Shown here one piece after another: positions 8,063 to 17,409 of a DNA stretch of 64,000 bases. This DNA comes from Curtobacterium salicis (GTDB lineage Bacteria; Actinomycetota; Actinomycetes; Actinomycetales; Microbacteriaceae). Below the pieces are notes generated by a model. That model was not told where the DNA came from and did no database searches. It was given only the letters and a program-made list of their open reading frames with translations. Within the stretch, counting starts at the first letter, position 1. Each line of letters starts with the position of its first letter. The translations under genes were made by a program, and so were the position numbers. The DNA is taken from NCBI RefSeq assembly GCF_011759505.1, contig NZ_JAAOYO010000002.1, forward strand, positions 806,001 to 870,000, given 5' to 3'.

Positions 8063-8760
8063 GCGGGGTGCACACCGAGCGCTCGGTCCGCCGGGCCGTC
8101 CGCCAGAACGCGCTCGGGCTGTTCTTCGGCGGGGTCTTCCTCGCGGCGCTCGTCGGGCAGTCGTTCGCCGGCTGGGCGGTGTTCGACGATACCCAGGCGG
8201 CCCAGGGCCTCGACCCGATCGGCTGGGTGGAGTACGTCACCTCGTCGAGCTTCGCCGCCGACGTCGCCGAGAACTGGCAGTCCGAGTACCTGCAGTTCCT
8301 GCTGTACATCTGGGCGACGGTGTGGTTCGTGCAACGCGGCTCGCCAGAGTCGAAGGAGCAGGACCAGACCGGGCTCGAGTCCGACGAGGACCAGGAGGTC
8401 GGCACGCACGCCGGTCCCCGCTCACCCCGCTGGGCCGCGGTCGGGGGCGTCCGGCAGGTGGTCTTCTCGCACTCGCTGCTGCTCGTGATGGGCGGCGTCT
8501 TCCTGGCGAGCTGGGCGGCACAGTCGGCCGCCGGGGTGGTGTCGTACGACGAGCAGCAGCTCCTGGACCTCGAGGCGCCGGTCACGTGGGCGCAGTACGT
8601 CGGCAGCGCGGACTTCTGGAACCGGACCCTGCAGAACTGGCAGTCGGAGTTCCTGGCCGTCGGGAGCATGGCGGTGCTCTCGGTGTTCCTCCGCGAGCGT
8701 GGGTCGCCCGAGTCGAAGCCGGTCGGGGCGCCGCACGACGACACCGGCGCCGAGGGCTGA
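8059..8760 (+). CDS. DUF6766-like membrane protein with an internal duplication
   Basis: A 233-residue membrane protein with about four hydrophobic segments. The two halves are clearly related: each has a GGVFLA helix, an aromatic NWQSE(Y/F)L segment, another helix and then the same RGSPESK motif (about residues 95 and 215). The halves are joined by an acidic linker (KEQDQTGLESDEDQEVGTH). This looks like a fused tandem duplicate of a two-helix unit. I recall this as the uncharacterised DUF6766 family. GTG start at 8059 overlaps the preceding micro-gene by 4 bp. Confidence 0.75.
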   Translation: MSGVHTERSVRRAVRQNALGLFFGGVFLAALVGQSFAGWAVFDDTQAAQGLDPIGWVEYVTSSSFAADVAENWQSEYLQFLLYIWATVWFVQRGSPESKEQDQTGLESDEDQEVGTHAGPRSPRWAAVGGVRQVVFSHSLLLVMGGVFLASWAAQSAAGVVSYDEQQLLDLEAPVTWAQYVGSADFWNRTLQNWQSEFLAVGSMAVLSVFLRERGSPESKPVGAPHDDTGAEG

Positions 8761-8770
8761 CCGCCACGAC

Positions 8771-8818
8771 GACGGACGGGACGTCCGGCGCCGACCGGCA
8801 CCGGACCTCCCGTCCGTC
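8771..8818. terminator. Bidirectional hairpin terminator between convergent genes
   Basis: An inverted repeat with outer arms GACGGACGGGA / TCCCGTCCGTC and a GC-rich interior (two mismatches) lies between the stop of DUF6766 (8760) and the stop of the GH92 gene (8843). There is no T tract. It belongs to the GACGGGAGG...CCTCCCGTC family that recurs in the window. Confidence 0.7.
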
Positions 8819-8842
8819 AGGCGTCCCCCTGGCTGCTCCTCA

Positions 8843-11800
8843 CTACGACGGCAGACCGACCCGGTTCCGCCGACGGCGCACCACGGCGACCGCGCCGGTG
8901 ATGGCTGCGCCGAGGGCGATCAACGCACCGGCGACGAGTCCCCAGCGCGCAGGGTCGACGTCGGAACCGGTCCAGGCCAGACCGTCCCAGTCGCCCGGCT
9001 CAGCCGGGGCTCGGCCGGCGTCGGCCGCGGGGCGGGCGAGGACCCGGAACGCGACGCTCACCGTGACGTCGGACGTGGCACCGAGGGCTTCCACCCGGTG
9101 GGCGCCGGGGTGCGCTGCGGACGGGACCGTGAAGGTGCCGTCGAGCACACCGTCGGCGTTCGCGGTCTCGGTGCCCAGGGCGACGGGGGCGCTGTGCAGG
9201 GTCAGGGCGACCCGCTCGTTCGGCGCGAACCCGCTGCCGGAGTAGCCGACGACGGTGCCCTCGGTTCCGGCCTCGGCGAGGAGCCGGAACTCCGGCGCCC
9301 ACGATCCGTGTCCGCCACCACCGTTGCCGCCGCCGTGTCCGCCGCTGCCGTTGCCGTTGCCGCCGCCGTGTCCGCCGCCGTTGCCGCCGCCGTTCCCGCC
9401 GCCGCCCGGTCCGCCGCCGTTCCCGCCCCCGCTGCCGGGGACGACGACCTGGAAGGTCGCGCTGGCCGGGGTCTGCGACCGGTCACCCGTGGCCGAGACC
9501 ACGTGGCTGCCCGGGCGCCCCGGAGCGGTCACGTCGAACCCGACCGCTCCGTCGCTCCCCGCGGTCGCCGTGACCCGGACCGTGGCCCCGTCGACGCCGA
9601 CCGTGACCGACTCACCCGCGGCGAACCCGGCACCGGTGATGTGGACCGTCGCACGCGGTCGGACGCCGTCGCCCGCCGAGGTGGTGAGCGTCGGGGTCCA
9701 GACGGGAGCCGCCTCGATCGTCACCGGCGTGCGCACGGTCGCGCTCCCCGTGCCGTCGTCCACGGTCACGAGGGCCGTCCGCTCCCCAGCGTCCGCGTAG
9801 GTGTGGGTCCCGGTGACCGTCGCCGTGCCGTCGGCGACGCTGACGGTCGCGGGCTCGAGCGGTGAGCCGTCGCCCCAGTTCACGGTCGCGGTGGTCGTCC
9901 CCGTGCCGACGGTGCCGCCGGTCGCGGTCGCGAGGAGCCCGGAGACCTCCTCGCCGGCGGTGCCGGTGAGGGTGTCGCCCGCGGTCGCGTCGAGAGCCGT
10001 CGTGGGGATCCGGGTGCCGTTCGTCGCGATCGCGAAGACGTGGATCCTCCCGGCGTTCGACGGTGCACCCGTCTGGACCGGCAGGGTGATCGCGACCGCC
10101 TGCTTGCCGGCGGGCACCGTGGTGACCGGCGTCGCGAAGACACCCGCCGGGACGCGGTCGGTGCCGTTCACCCCGACGGTCCGGTGGTCACTCGTCGCGA
10201 CGAGGGTGTCACCGAACCGGGGTGCGGCGAGCGAGGCGGTCCAGTCGCCGAACTCGATCGGCAGTTCGGCGGTGGTGCCGTCCGAGTACCGGATCGTGCC
10301 GACGGTCTGCTGCGCGCGCTCGTTCGCGGTGCCGATCACCGCGAGCTCCGTGATGTCGGTCCCGGTCGGGACGGGGATGGTCTGACCGTTCCCGGTCGCG
10401 TTGTCCGGCTGGCCGGGCTCCACGGCGGGCAGGTCGAAGGTCAGGTCGGTGCCGGGGACCTGGTTCGTCGCCCCCTGCGTGAACCCGTCGGCCGCGAGCG
10501 CCGAACGGGAGAACCCGCGGCCCCCGAAGTCGCAGTTCGCGGCCTGACCCGGGTCACCGAGGCAGACGTCGTCGTACGAACCCCGGAGGCTCGGTGCGGT
10601 CCGCGAGACCGTCACCGGGACGTCGGTGCTCGCCATCTCCGTGCCGGACCGCACGACGACGTGCACGGTGTGCTCGCCGGTGGTGTCGAAGACGTGCTCG
10701 CCGGGCACCTCCCACGCGCCGAGGGCCGACTTCGTCGGGGTCACCCGCTGCGGGTCCGAACCGTCCTGCCAGTCGACCGTCACCGCGTAGTCGCCGGCCG
10801 TGGTGCCGGGCCCGGTGATCGCGGCGAGGTCGCCGGAGAAGGTCTCGCCGACCTCCGCGGTCAATCCCGGTGTCGGTTCGACGGCGAAGGCGCTGGTCGT
10901 GGCGGTGCTGTCCGCCAGGAGTTCGAACTCGCCGATGGACGGCGCCGCCCCGGTGCTGGTCCCGGTGACCGACAGGCGGTACCAGGTCAGTGCGGCGGGG
11001 TGGGCGATCGTCTCCGGACGGGTCTGGAGCGGTGCGTCGAAGTCGTCCTTCGCGACGGTCGACAGCGGCACCCAGGTGGTGCCGTCGCTCGAGCCCTCGA
11101 GCTTCCACGACGTCGGCTGGGCACCGGTGGCCGCGGTGGTGAGCGTGTACTGGTCGACGGTGACGGGGCCCTGCGCCGACTTCCAGGTGATCGCCGCGGT
11201 GGCGCTCCGGAAGGTCGTCGCGGTCAGGGACTCGTCGTCGGTCAGTGCTCCGAGTGCGGTGTCGTCATCGCTCGTCGTGGCGCCGAACCCGGAGGTCGTG
11301 GCGTCGACGAGCGGCTTCGGTGCGACGGCCGGGGCGTCTGGCCCCTCAGCACCCTGGGTCTTGCCGGCGCCCCAGTTCGACGCGGTCGACCCCATGCGGA
11401 AGTCGAGCGTGCCGCCCTTCGCGACGTCGGCCTGCGAGATGACCGCTCGGTCGAGGGCCTTCCCGTTGAACGAGGCCGACTGCACGTACACGTTGCTCGC
11501 GCTGTTGCCCGCCGCGTTCACGCGCAGGTCGCCTCCGGGCAGGTGCACGGTGGCCTGCGAGAACAGCGGCGAACCGATCGTGTACTGCCCGGAGCCCTGC
11601 GCCAACGGGTAGAGGCCGAGCGCGGAGAACACGAACCACGACGACATCTCGCCGTTGTCCTCGTCACCGGTGTAGCCCTGCCCGATGTCGCTGCCGACGA
11701 ACAGACGTCGCATGCTCTCGCGGACGATCTTCTGCGTGAGCGAGGGGTCGCCGGCAGCGGCGGCGATGTACGGGATGTGGTGGGAGACCTGGTTGCTCAT

Positions 11801-14800
11801 GCCGAGCTGACCCATGCGGACCGAGCGGGCCTCGAGCATCTCGTGGATCTGCCCGCCGTAGGAGCCCACGTTCTCGGCGGTCTCCGGGGTGTCGTAGAAC
11901 TGCTCGAGCTTCGCGATGAGCTGGTCGTCACCGCCGTACAGCCCGGCGAGGCCCTGCACGTCGAACGGGGCGTGGAACGCGAAGTTCCAGCCGTCGGTCT
12001 CGGTGAAGGCGCCGCCCCACTCGGCGGGGTCGAAGTCGTCGGCCGGGACCTGGAACGACCCGTCGGCGTCGCGGCCCTGGAAGAACCCGGCATCCTGGTC
12101 GAACAGGTTGACGTAGTCCTTCGCCCGGTCGTCCAGGTAGGCGGCGTCGGCCGTCAACTCGGCGACACGGTCTGCCGGGGTCGCCGGGTCCTTCGCAAGC
12201 GCCTCGGCCATCTTCGCCAGACCGTGGTCGTTGATGGTGCCCTCGAGGCCCCACGAGACGCTCTCGCCCAGCGAGTCGGGGACGTAGCCGAGGAAGGCGG
12301 ACTGGTCGAGTGCCTTCCGACCGGCACCGGAGACGTCGGTGGAGACGGTCGTGGCGTTCTTGAAGCCGGCGTCGAACGCCTCGAGCGCGGTCGTCGTGTC
12401 CACGGCCCCGTCGAGGTACGCGGTCGCGAAGGCGACGTCGGAGCTCGTGCCGGTCATCAGGTCGGCGTATCCCGGCGAGGACCAGCGCGGTGTCCATCCC
12501 CCGTCCCGGTACTGCTGCACGAACCCGTCGACGAGTTCCTGGGCGACGTCGGGGTAGAGCATCGAGTACAGCGGCCACACCGTGCGGTAGGTGTCCCAGA
12601 ACCCGTTGTTGACGTACACCTTGCCGGCCTTCACGACGGCGTTCGTCGTGGTGGCGGTCGCCGCGCCCTTCGGAGCGACGTTCGGGCTGGCGTGCTCCCA
12701 GACCGGTGCGCCGGCGGTGCCGGTGTTCTCGTGCTGCGAGTTCGGGTAGAGGTTCATCCGGTAGAGCGAGCCGTACAGGGCCTGCAGCTGGGTGTCGCTC
12801 GCCGCGGACTCCGGGACGGTGACCACGCCGAGGCGGTCGTTCCACGCGGATGCGGCGGCCTGCTGGACCCGGGCGAACGACTTGCCGGCCAGCTCGAGGT
12901 CGGCGTTGTGCCGTGCCTGGTCGAGCGAGATGAACGAGGTGGCGAGGCGGAGCTCGACCACGTGGTCCCCGGTGAGGCCGGAGAACGACGCGTACCGGGC
13001 GCTCGAGCGGTCGCCCGCCGCGGTGCCGGTGCCCGACGGGTCCTGGTCGAACGTGCCGGCGAAGAACATCCGGGTGGCGCCGACAGACAGGCCGGAGCCG
13101 CCCTGCGTCCAGCCGCTGACCGTCCCGTTCGGGTCCATCGTCACCGAGGTCTGCTCGTCCGAGCCGACGTTGTCGAACACGACGCTGCCGCTCGACGCGG
13201 GGAAGGCGAAGCGGAGGACGGCGCCGTGGTCGGACGGCGTCACCTCGGCCACGACACCCGACTTCGTCCGCACCGAGTACAGGTCCGGTCGGGCGACCTC
13301 GTCGTTGTGGTCGAACGCCAGCGCTCGGGCTCCGAGCGAGGCGTCGGGGGTCGTGCCCGAGGTCGACGGCATGATCGCGAGCTGGTCGCGGTCACCCATC
13401 CACGGGCTCGGCTCATGGGAGATGCCGATGCCCTGCAGGCGCGGCAGGTTCGCCGAGTCGTTGTCGGACTGCCACGAGTACTCCCACGACTGGCTCGACG
13501 CGTTCGTCATCGGGGTCCAGAAGTTGAAGCCGTTCGGGACCGCCGCGGCGGGGACGTTGTTGCCCCGCGAGAAGCCGCCGGACGAGTTCGTCCCGCGACG
13601 GGTGTCGACGTAGTCCGTCAGGCTCGAGCCGTCGATGCGCTCGGCCGCCGGGTCGATGCGGATGTCGTCGACCCAGCCCTGGAACGTCGTGGAGGCGCTG
13701 GTGCCCGCGGCGTCGTCGTCGTACGTGAACAGCACCTTGTCGACCGTCTTGCCGGCGAGGGCACCGAGCGGGATCCGGATCGAGTTCCACTGGTCGACGA
13801 AGAAGACCTTGCCGTGGCCGAGTGCCTCCGCCGAGACTCGGTTGCCGTTCTCGTCGGTGACCTGCGGGGACGCGGAGACGAGCGAGCCGTCGGAGAGCTG
13901 CAGGTCGACCGCGGCGTAGGTCGCCGGGTAGGTCGTGTCACCACCGAGCTCCGGGAAGAGCTTGTAGCTGAGCTCGCTGTCCGTCGTGATCGGCAGCGAG
14001 ACGTCGTCGTAGAGGACGTTCGTCGCACTCGCCGCACCGGCCGCGACGTGGGCACCGGAGTAGCGGAGCGCCTTGGTGCCGCTGAAGCCGACGGTGGAGC
14101 GGGTGTTCAGCCCGGAGACGGGGCCGTTGCCGACCTGGGTCACCATCGGGCTGGGCGGCGGCGGGGTGGTGGACCCGTCGGAGATGCTCCAGTCGGCGAG
14201 CTGGGTGATCCCGTCGCCGCTGTTCCGGGTGATGCGGAGGCGGTACTGCGCGTACGAGCCGGGCGTCGCCGCGGTGTACTGGTTCGTCTTCCCGCGACCG
14301 CTGAAGGACTGTGCGGACTGCGTGTCCACGGTGGTCCACGTGCTGCCGTCGGTCGAGCCCTCGAGGGTCCACGCCTGCGGGTCGCGACCGGGTGCGTCGT
14401 TCGCACTCGTGAGCGAGTACTGCCGGAGCGTCTCGGCCTGGTCGAGCCGGTACGTGATGACGCCCGTGTCCTGGAACGCGAGCCACTTCGACCCGGGGTT
14501 CCCGTCGGCCAGGCTGGCGGCGACCTCGTTCGGCGGGTTCTCGGCGTCGGCCGTGACGGCCGTCACGTGGCCGAGGAGGCTGCCGACCGGGAGCGTCGAC
14601 CCGGTGACGGTCGTCGACGGGGTCAGCGGCGTGTTCTGGAGGGGCTGCGCGTCACCGCCCTCGAACGAGGTGGTGAAGGGGCCGGCGGCCGCGTGCGCGG
14701 GCACCGCCCCGAGGAGCGCGCCGGACGAGACGATCGCCGCCCCGACGACCACGGCCGTGACCCGGGTCCCGAACCCGCCCACTGCTCCGCGGATCTCCTG

Positions 14801-14836
14801 CATGGTCCGGCCGCGCCGGGAACCGAATGACGACAT
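8843..14836 (-). CDS. Cell-wall-anchored GH92 alpha-mannosidase, multi-domain (1997 aa)
   Basis: A huge secreted enzyme. Order: signal peptide ending near AVPAHAAAG (about residue 48); F5/8-type C carbohydrate-binding domain (about 65-175); a GH92 catalytic region (about 400-1160) with NNVPAAAVPNGFNFWTP, SNQVSHHIPYIAAAAG and GYTGDEDNGEMSSWFVFSAL, matching the Ca-dependent exo-alpha-mannosidase motifs; a second F5/8C domain (about 1170-1310); a PKD-like domain; an NPCBM-like domain (about 1420-1615); PKD and Ig-like GxGF modules; a Gly/Asn/His-rich linker (about 1800-1845); another Ig-like module; and a sorting signal LAWTG, hydrophobic helix and RRRR tail (class E sortase type). Start at 14836 has AAAGGTG upstream. 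It likely removes mannose from fungal, plant or bacterial mannans or glycoproteins. Controlled by the divergent LacI gene. Confidence 0.93.
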   Translation of the reverse strand: MSSFGSRRGRTMQEIRGAVGGFGTRVTAVVVGAAIVSSGALLGAVPAHAAAGPFTTSFEGGDAQPLQNTPLTPSTTVTGSTLPVGSLLGHVTAVTADAENPPNEVAASLADGNPGSKWLAFQDTGVITYRLDQAETLRQYSLTSANDAPGRDPQAWTLEGSTDGSTWTTVDTQSAQSFSGRGKTNQYTAATPGSYAQYRLRITRNSGDGITQLADWSISDGSTTPPPPSPMVTQVGNGPVSGLNTRSTVGFSGTKALRYSGAHVAAGAASATNVLYDDVSLPITTDSELSYKLFPELGGDTTYPATYAAVDLQLSDGSLVSASPQVTDENGNRVSAEALGHGKVFFVDQWNSIRIPLGALAGKTVDKVLFTYDDDAAGTSASTTFQGWVDDIRIDPAAERIDGSSLTDYVDTRRGTNSSGGFSRGNNVPAAAVPNGFNFWTPMTNASSQSWEYSWQSDNDSANLPRLQGIGISHEPSPWMGDRDQLAIMPSTSGTTPDASLGARALAFDHNDEVARPDLYSVRTKSGVVAEVTPSDHGAVLRFAFPASSGSVVFDNVGSDEQTSVTMDPNGTVSGWTQGGSGLSVGATRMFFAGTFDQDPSGTGTAAGDRSSARYASFSGLTGDHVVELRLATSFISLDQARHNADLELAGKSFARVQQAAASAWNDRLGVVTVPESAASDTQLQALYGSLYRMNLYPNSQHENTGTAGAPVWEHASPNVAPKGAATATTTNAVVKAGKVYVNNGFWDTYRTVWPLYSMLYPDVAQELVDGFVQQYRDGGWTPRWSSPGYADLMTGTSSDVAFATAYLDGAVDTTTALEAFDAGFKNATTVSTDVSGAGRKALDQSAFLGYVPDSLGESVSWGLEGTINDHGLAKMAEALAKDPATPADRVAELTADAAYLDDRAKDYVNLFDQDAGFFQGRDADGSFQVPADDFDPAEWGGAFTETDGWNFAFHAPFDVQGLAGLYGGDDQLIAKLEQFYDTPETAENVGSYGGQIHEMLEARSVRMGQLGMSNQVSHHIPYIAAAAGDPSLTQKIVRESMRRLFVGSDIGQGYTGDEDNGEMSSWFVFSALGLYPLAQGSGQYTIGSPLFSQATVHLPGGDLRVNAAGNSASNVYVQSASFNGKALDRAVISQADVAKGGTLDFRMGSTASNWGAGKTQGAEGPDAPAVAPKPLVDATTSGFGATTSDDDTALGALTDDESLTATTFRSATAAITWKSAQGPVTVDQYTLTTAATGAQPTSWKLEGSSDGTTWVPLSTVAKDDFDAPLQTRPETIAHPAALTWYRLSVTGTSTGAAPSIGEFELLADSTATTSAFAVEPTPGLTAEVGETFSGDLAAITGPGTTAGDYAVTVDWQDGSDPQRVTPTKSALGAWEVPGEHVFDTTGEHTVHVVVRSGTEMASTDVPVTVSRTAPSLRGSYDDVCLGDPGQAANCDFGGRGFSRSALAADGFTQGATNQVPGTDLTFDLPAVEPGQPDNATGNGQTIPVPTGTDITELAVIGTANERAQQTVGTIRYSDGTTAELPIEFGDWTASLAAPRFGDTLVATSDHRTVGVNGTDRVPAGVFATPVTTVPAGKQAVAITLPVQTGAPSNAGRIHVFAIATNGTRIPTTALDATAGDTLTGTAGEEVSGLLATATGGTVGTGTTTATVNWGDGSPLEPATVSVADGTATVTGTHTYADAGERTALVTVDDGTGSATVRTPVTIEAAPVWTPTLTTSAGDGVRPRATVHITGAGFAAGESVTVGVDGATVRVTATAGSDGAVGFDVTAPGRPGSHVVSATGDRSQTPASATFQVVVPGSGGGNGGGPGGGGNGGGNGGGHGGGNGNGSGGHGGGNGGGGHGSWAPEFRLLAEAGTEGTVVGYSGSGFAPNERVALTLHSAPVALGTETANADGVLDGTFTVPSAAHPGAHRVEALGATSDVTVSVAFRVLARPAADAGRAPAEPGDWDGLAWTGSDVDPARWGLVAGALIALGAAITGAVAVVRRRRNRVGLPS

Positions 14837-14880
14837 CGTCACCTTTCGTGGTTGGAGAGAAGGTGACGCCGCGTCGACCA

Positions 14881-14894
14881 TGACAGCGTTGTCA
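14881..14894. promoter_or_regulatory. LacI-type operator in the GH92 leader
   Basis: TGACAGCGTTGTCA is a 14-bp inverted repeat with a central CG, half-sites TGACAGC and TGACAAC (one difference), the usual layout of LacI-family sites. It lies just downstream of the GH92 -10 box, where a bound repressor would block transcription. The only LacI gene nearby is the divergent one. Confidence 0.75.
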
Positions 14895-14903
14895 CACCGG
14901 GAG

Positions 14904-14933
14904 TTTCTATCCGTTCCATGGGAGTCGTGTCAA
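14904..14933 (-). promoter_or_regulatory. Sigma-A type promoter of the GH92 gene
   Basis: On the minus strand TTGACA (14933-14928) and TAGAAA (14909-14904) are separated by 18 bp. The predicted start of transcription falls at the edge of the LacI operator, about 60 nt before the ATG. Confidence 0.7.
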
Positions 14934-14959
14934 GGACTGCTCAGGAAAGCGCACGACCG

Positions 14960-14965
14960 TACGAT
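14960..14965 (+). promoter_or_regulatory. Leaderless -10 box of the lacI-type gene
   Basis: TACGAT is followed by 6 nt and the GTG at 14972. This decides the start of the regulator in favour of 14972 over an in-frame ATG at 14918. Confidence 0.6.
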
Positions 14966-14971
14966 GACCGG

Positions 14972-15970
14972 GTGCACTCCGAGCGACCGACGCTGCGTGC
15001 CGTGGCCGAGCGGTCCGGCGTCAGCATGAAGACGGTCTCGCGGGTGGTGAACGGCGAGCGGTACGTCGCCGCCGACACCGCCGCGCGGGTCCTCAGCGTC
15101 GCCGCGGAGCTCGGCTTCCGCCCGAACACGCTCGCCCGCGAGTTCCGTGCCGGCGGCAGTTCGGCGACCGTCGGACTCGTCACCGGCGACGTCGCCAACC
15201 CCTTCTACGCACGCATCGCCCGCGGGGCCGAACACGCCCTCCGCGACCCCGGGCTCAGCCTGCTCTCCGCGTCGAACGACGAGGACGCCGCCCGGGAACG
15301 GACCCTGGTGGCGCACCTCGTGGAACGTCGGGTGAGCGGACTGCTCGTCGTGTCCGCGGACGACGACCACACCCTGCTCGCCCGCGAACGCACGCTCGGG
15401 ACACCGGTGGTCTTCCTCGACCGTGCCCCCGCGGACGTCGCCGCCGACTCGGTCGTCCTCGACAACGCCGGTGGTGTGCGGGTCGCCGTCGAACACCTGC
15501 TGGAGCGCGGACACCGTCGCATCGGTCTCATCGGCGACCTCAGCCGGCTGTCGACGCACCGCGAGCGGGTCGACGCGTTCGGGACGGCGATGCGAGCGGC
15601 CGGGATCCCCGACTGGGAGCGCTGGGTGCGGAGCGACTCGCACGACCTCGACGAGGCGTCCCGGGCCGCACGCGACCTCGTCGACGGTCCGGACGCACCG
15701 ACCGCGATCGTGACCACGAACAACCGCATCACGACCGGAGCGCTCCGCGCGTTCGTGGACCGGCCGGAGCGCCCGGCCCTGGTGGGCTTCGACGACTTCG
15801 ACCTGGCCGACGTGCTCGGCGTCACGGTGATCGCCCACGACCCGGACGCGATGGGCAGCGTCGGCGCACGCGAACTGCTCGCCCGGATCGCGGGTGACGA
15901 CGGGCCACCACGCCACCACGTGTTGCCCGTGCGGCTGGTCGTCCGGGCCTCGAGCAGCACGTCGCGCTGA
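14972..15970 (+). CDS. LacI family transcriptional regulator
   Basis: A 332-residue regulator. The N-terminal helix-turn-helix (TLRAVAERSGVSMKTVSRVVNGERYVA) and hinge helix (RPNTLAREFRAGGS) are canonical, followed by the periplasmic-binding-protein-like sensor domain with the DRAPADVAADSV, GHRRIGLIGD and ALVGFDDFDLADVL blocks. Divergent from the GH92 mannosidase with a LacI-type operator in between, so it most likely represses that gene and is released by a mannose-derived sugar. Inference from position and operator. Confidence 0.92.
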   Translation: MHSERPTLRAVAERSGVSMKTVSRVVNGERYVAADTAARVLSVAAELGFRPNTLAREFRAGGSSATVGLVTGDVANPFYARIARGAEHALRDPGLSLLSASNDEDAARERTLVAHLVERRVSGLLVVSADDDHTLLARERTLGTPVVFLDRAPADVAADSVVLDNAGGVRVAVEHLLERGHRRIGLIGDLSRLSTHRERVDAFGTAMRAAGIPDWERWVRSDSHDLDEASRAARDLVDGPDAPTAIVTTNNRITTGALRAFVDRPERPALVGFDDFDLADVLGVTVIAHDPDAMGSVGARELLARIAGDDGPPRHHVLPVRLVVRASSSTSR

Positions 15971-16117
15971 CCCCGCAGGTCCGCACGGAGCAGCACGTCG
16001 GACCGGCCGCGGCAACCCGAAGGGTGTTCCAGCCGTACCTCTCACGTGTCGCGCAACGGGAGCAGGATCGATCGTGGGCCGCACCCGGCCCGACATCCCC
16101 ACCCCACGAGGAGACCC

Positions 16118-17164
16118 TTGCGCACCGTCAACGCGTACGCGGCACCGTCCGCGACCGAACCGCTCGTCAAGACCACCATCGAGCGCCGCGACCTCCTGCC
16201 GGGCGACGTCATGATCGACATCGCCTACGCCGGCATCTGCCACTCCGACATCCACACCGTTCGCGGCGAGTGGGGCCCCATCCAGTACCCGCAGGTCGTC
16301 GGCCACGAGATCGTCGGCCACGTCACCGAGGTCGGCTCCGACGTCACGAAGTACGCCGTCGGCGACCTGGTCGGCGTCGGCTGCATGGTGAACTCCTGCG
16401 GTGAGTGCGAGCAGTGCCTCGCCGGCCAGGAGCAGTACTGCCTGCGGGGCAACATCGGCACCTACGCCAGCGTCGACCCCGCCGACGGCACCATCACGCA
16501 GGGCGGCTACTCCCAGGCCGTCGTCGTGGACCAGGACTTCGTCCTCCGCGTCCCCGAGTCGCTCGACCTCGAGAAGGTCGCCCCGCTGCTCTGCGCCGGC
16601 ATCACGCTGTACTCGCCGCTGCACCACTGGAAGGCCGGCCCCGGCATGCAGGTCGCGATCGTCGGCCTCGGCGGTCTCGGACACATGGGCGTCAAGATCG
16701 CCGCCGCACTCGGCGCCGAGGTCACCGTCCTGTCGCAGACCACCTCGAAGCAGGCGGACTCGCTGAAGTTCGGCGCGAAGGCCCACTACGCGACGAAGGA
16801 CCCGGAGACGTTCGAGGAGCTCAAGGGCTCGTTCGACCTCATCATCAACACCGTCTCGGCGACGATCGACATGGGCGCGCACCTCAGCCTGCTCAAGGTC
16901 GACGGCACGATGGTCAACGTCGGCGCCCCGTCCGAGCCGCTCCAGGTCCCCGCGTTCGCGCTCCTGCCGGGCCGTCGGAGCTGGGCGGGTTCGTCCATCG
17001 GCGGCATCAAGGAGACCCAGGAGATGCTCGACTTCTGCGCCGAGCACGGCATCCTGCCGGAGACCGAGCTCATCAGCGCCGACCAGGTGAACGAGGCCTA
17101 CGAGCGCGTCCTCGCCTCGGACGTCCGCTACCGCTTCGTCATCGACGCCGCGACGCTGGCCTGA
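16118..17164 (+). CDS. Zinc-dependent alcohol dehydrogenase (YahK/CAD-like)
   Basis: A 348-residue medium-chain NAD(P)-dependent alcohol dehydrogenase. Catalytic zinc ligands appear in GICHSD and GHEIVG; the structural zinc site is [17 protein letters not shown]; the nucleotide fold is [17 protein letters not shown]. The whole pattern fits the cinnamyl-alcohol-dehydrogenase-like/YahK broad aldehyde reductase group. I choose the TTG at 16118 because GAGGAG precedes it and the resulting length matches the family; frames further upstream have no homologous character. Followed by a strong hairpin terminator. Confidence 0.92.
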   Translation: MRTVNAYAAPSATEPLVKTTIERRDLLPGDVMIDIAYAGICHSDIHTVRGEWGPIQYPQVVGHEIVGHVTEVGSDVTKYAVGDLVGVGCMVNSCGECEQCLAGQEQYCLRGNIGTYASVDPADGTITQGGYSQAVVVDQDFVLRVPESLDLEKVAPLLCAGITLYSPLHHWKAGPGMQVAIVGLGGLGHMGVKIAAALGAEVTVLSQTTSKQADSLKFGAKAHYATKDPETFEELKGSFDLIINTVSATIDMGAHLSLLKVDGTMVNVGAPSEPLQVPAFALLPGRRSWAGSSIGGIKETQEMLDFCAEHGILPETELISADQVNEAYERVLASDVRYRFVIDAATLA

Positions 17165-17214
17165 CGACCGGCACGGTCGTCGTCCCGCACGTCGACGGCC
17201 GGTCCACACCGCGA

Positions 17215-17252
17215 ACGGGAGGCCCGTCACCAGCTGGTGACGGGCCTCCCGT
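17215..17252. terminator. Perfect 38-bp palindromic terminator
   Basis: The arms ACGGGAGGCCCGTCACCAG and CTGGTGACGGGCCTCCCGT are perfectly complementary with an AGCT centre and no T tract. It terminates the alcohol dehydrogenase gene. A near-identical element is present at 37087-37124. Confidence 0.8.
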
Positions 17253-17409
17253 CCGTCCACCGGTCGCGTCCACCGCCTGTCCCCCGTTCCGCGGTCGAAC
17301 CTTGGGGAGACCTCCGTGTGACGGCGGTGAAGGTCCGCGGAACGCCGTCCCGCGGCGGCACCGCGCCGGGCGGCTCGCGCCCGACCGGGAGCAGCGGGAT
17401 GGTGGAGTC

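Noticed and set aside
6235..8409. Long N-terminal extension of the FNT gene
   Set aside because: The extension overlaps glycerate kinase and the lipoprotein on the other strand and has no family resemblance; a -10 box places the start at 6234.
9300..9440. Gly-rich tract as a PE-PGRS-like gene
   Set aside because: It is the linker of the GH92 protein in frame, not a separate gene.
10040..14830. A 1596-codon open frame on the plus strand opposite the GH92 gene
   Set aside because: It has Arg/Gly/Val-rich shadow composition with no domain, while the minus strand encodes a complete multi-domain enzyme with signal peptide and sorting signal.
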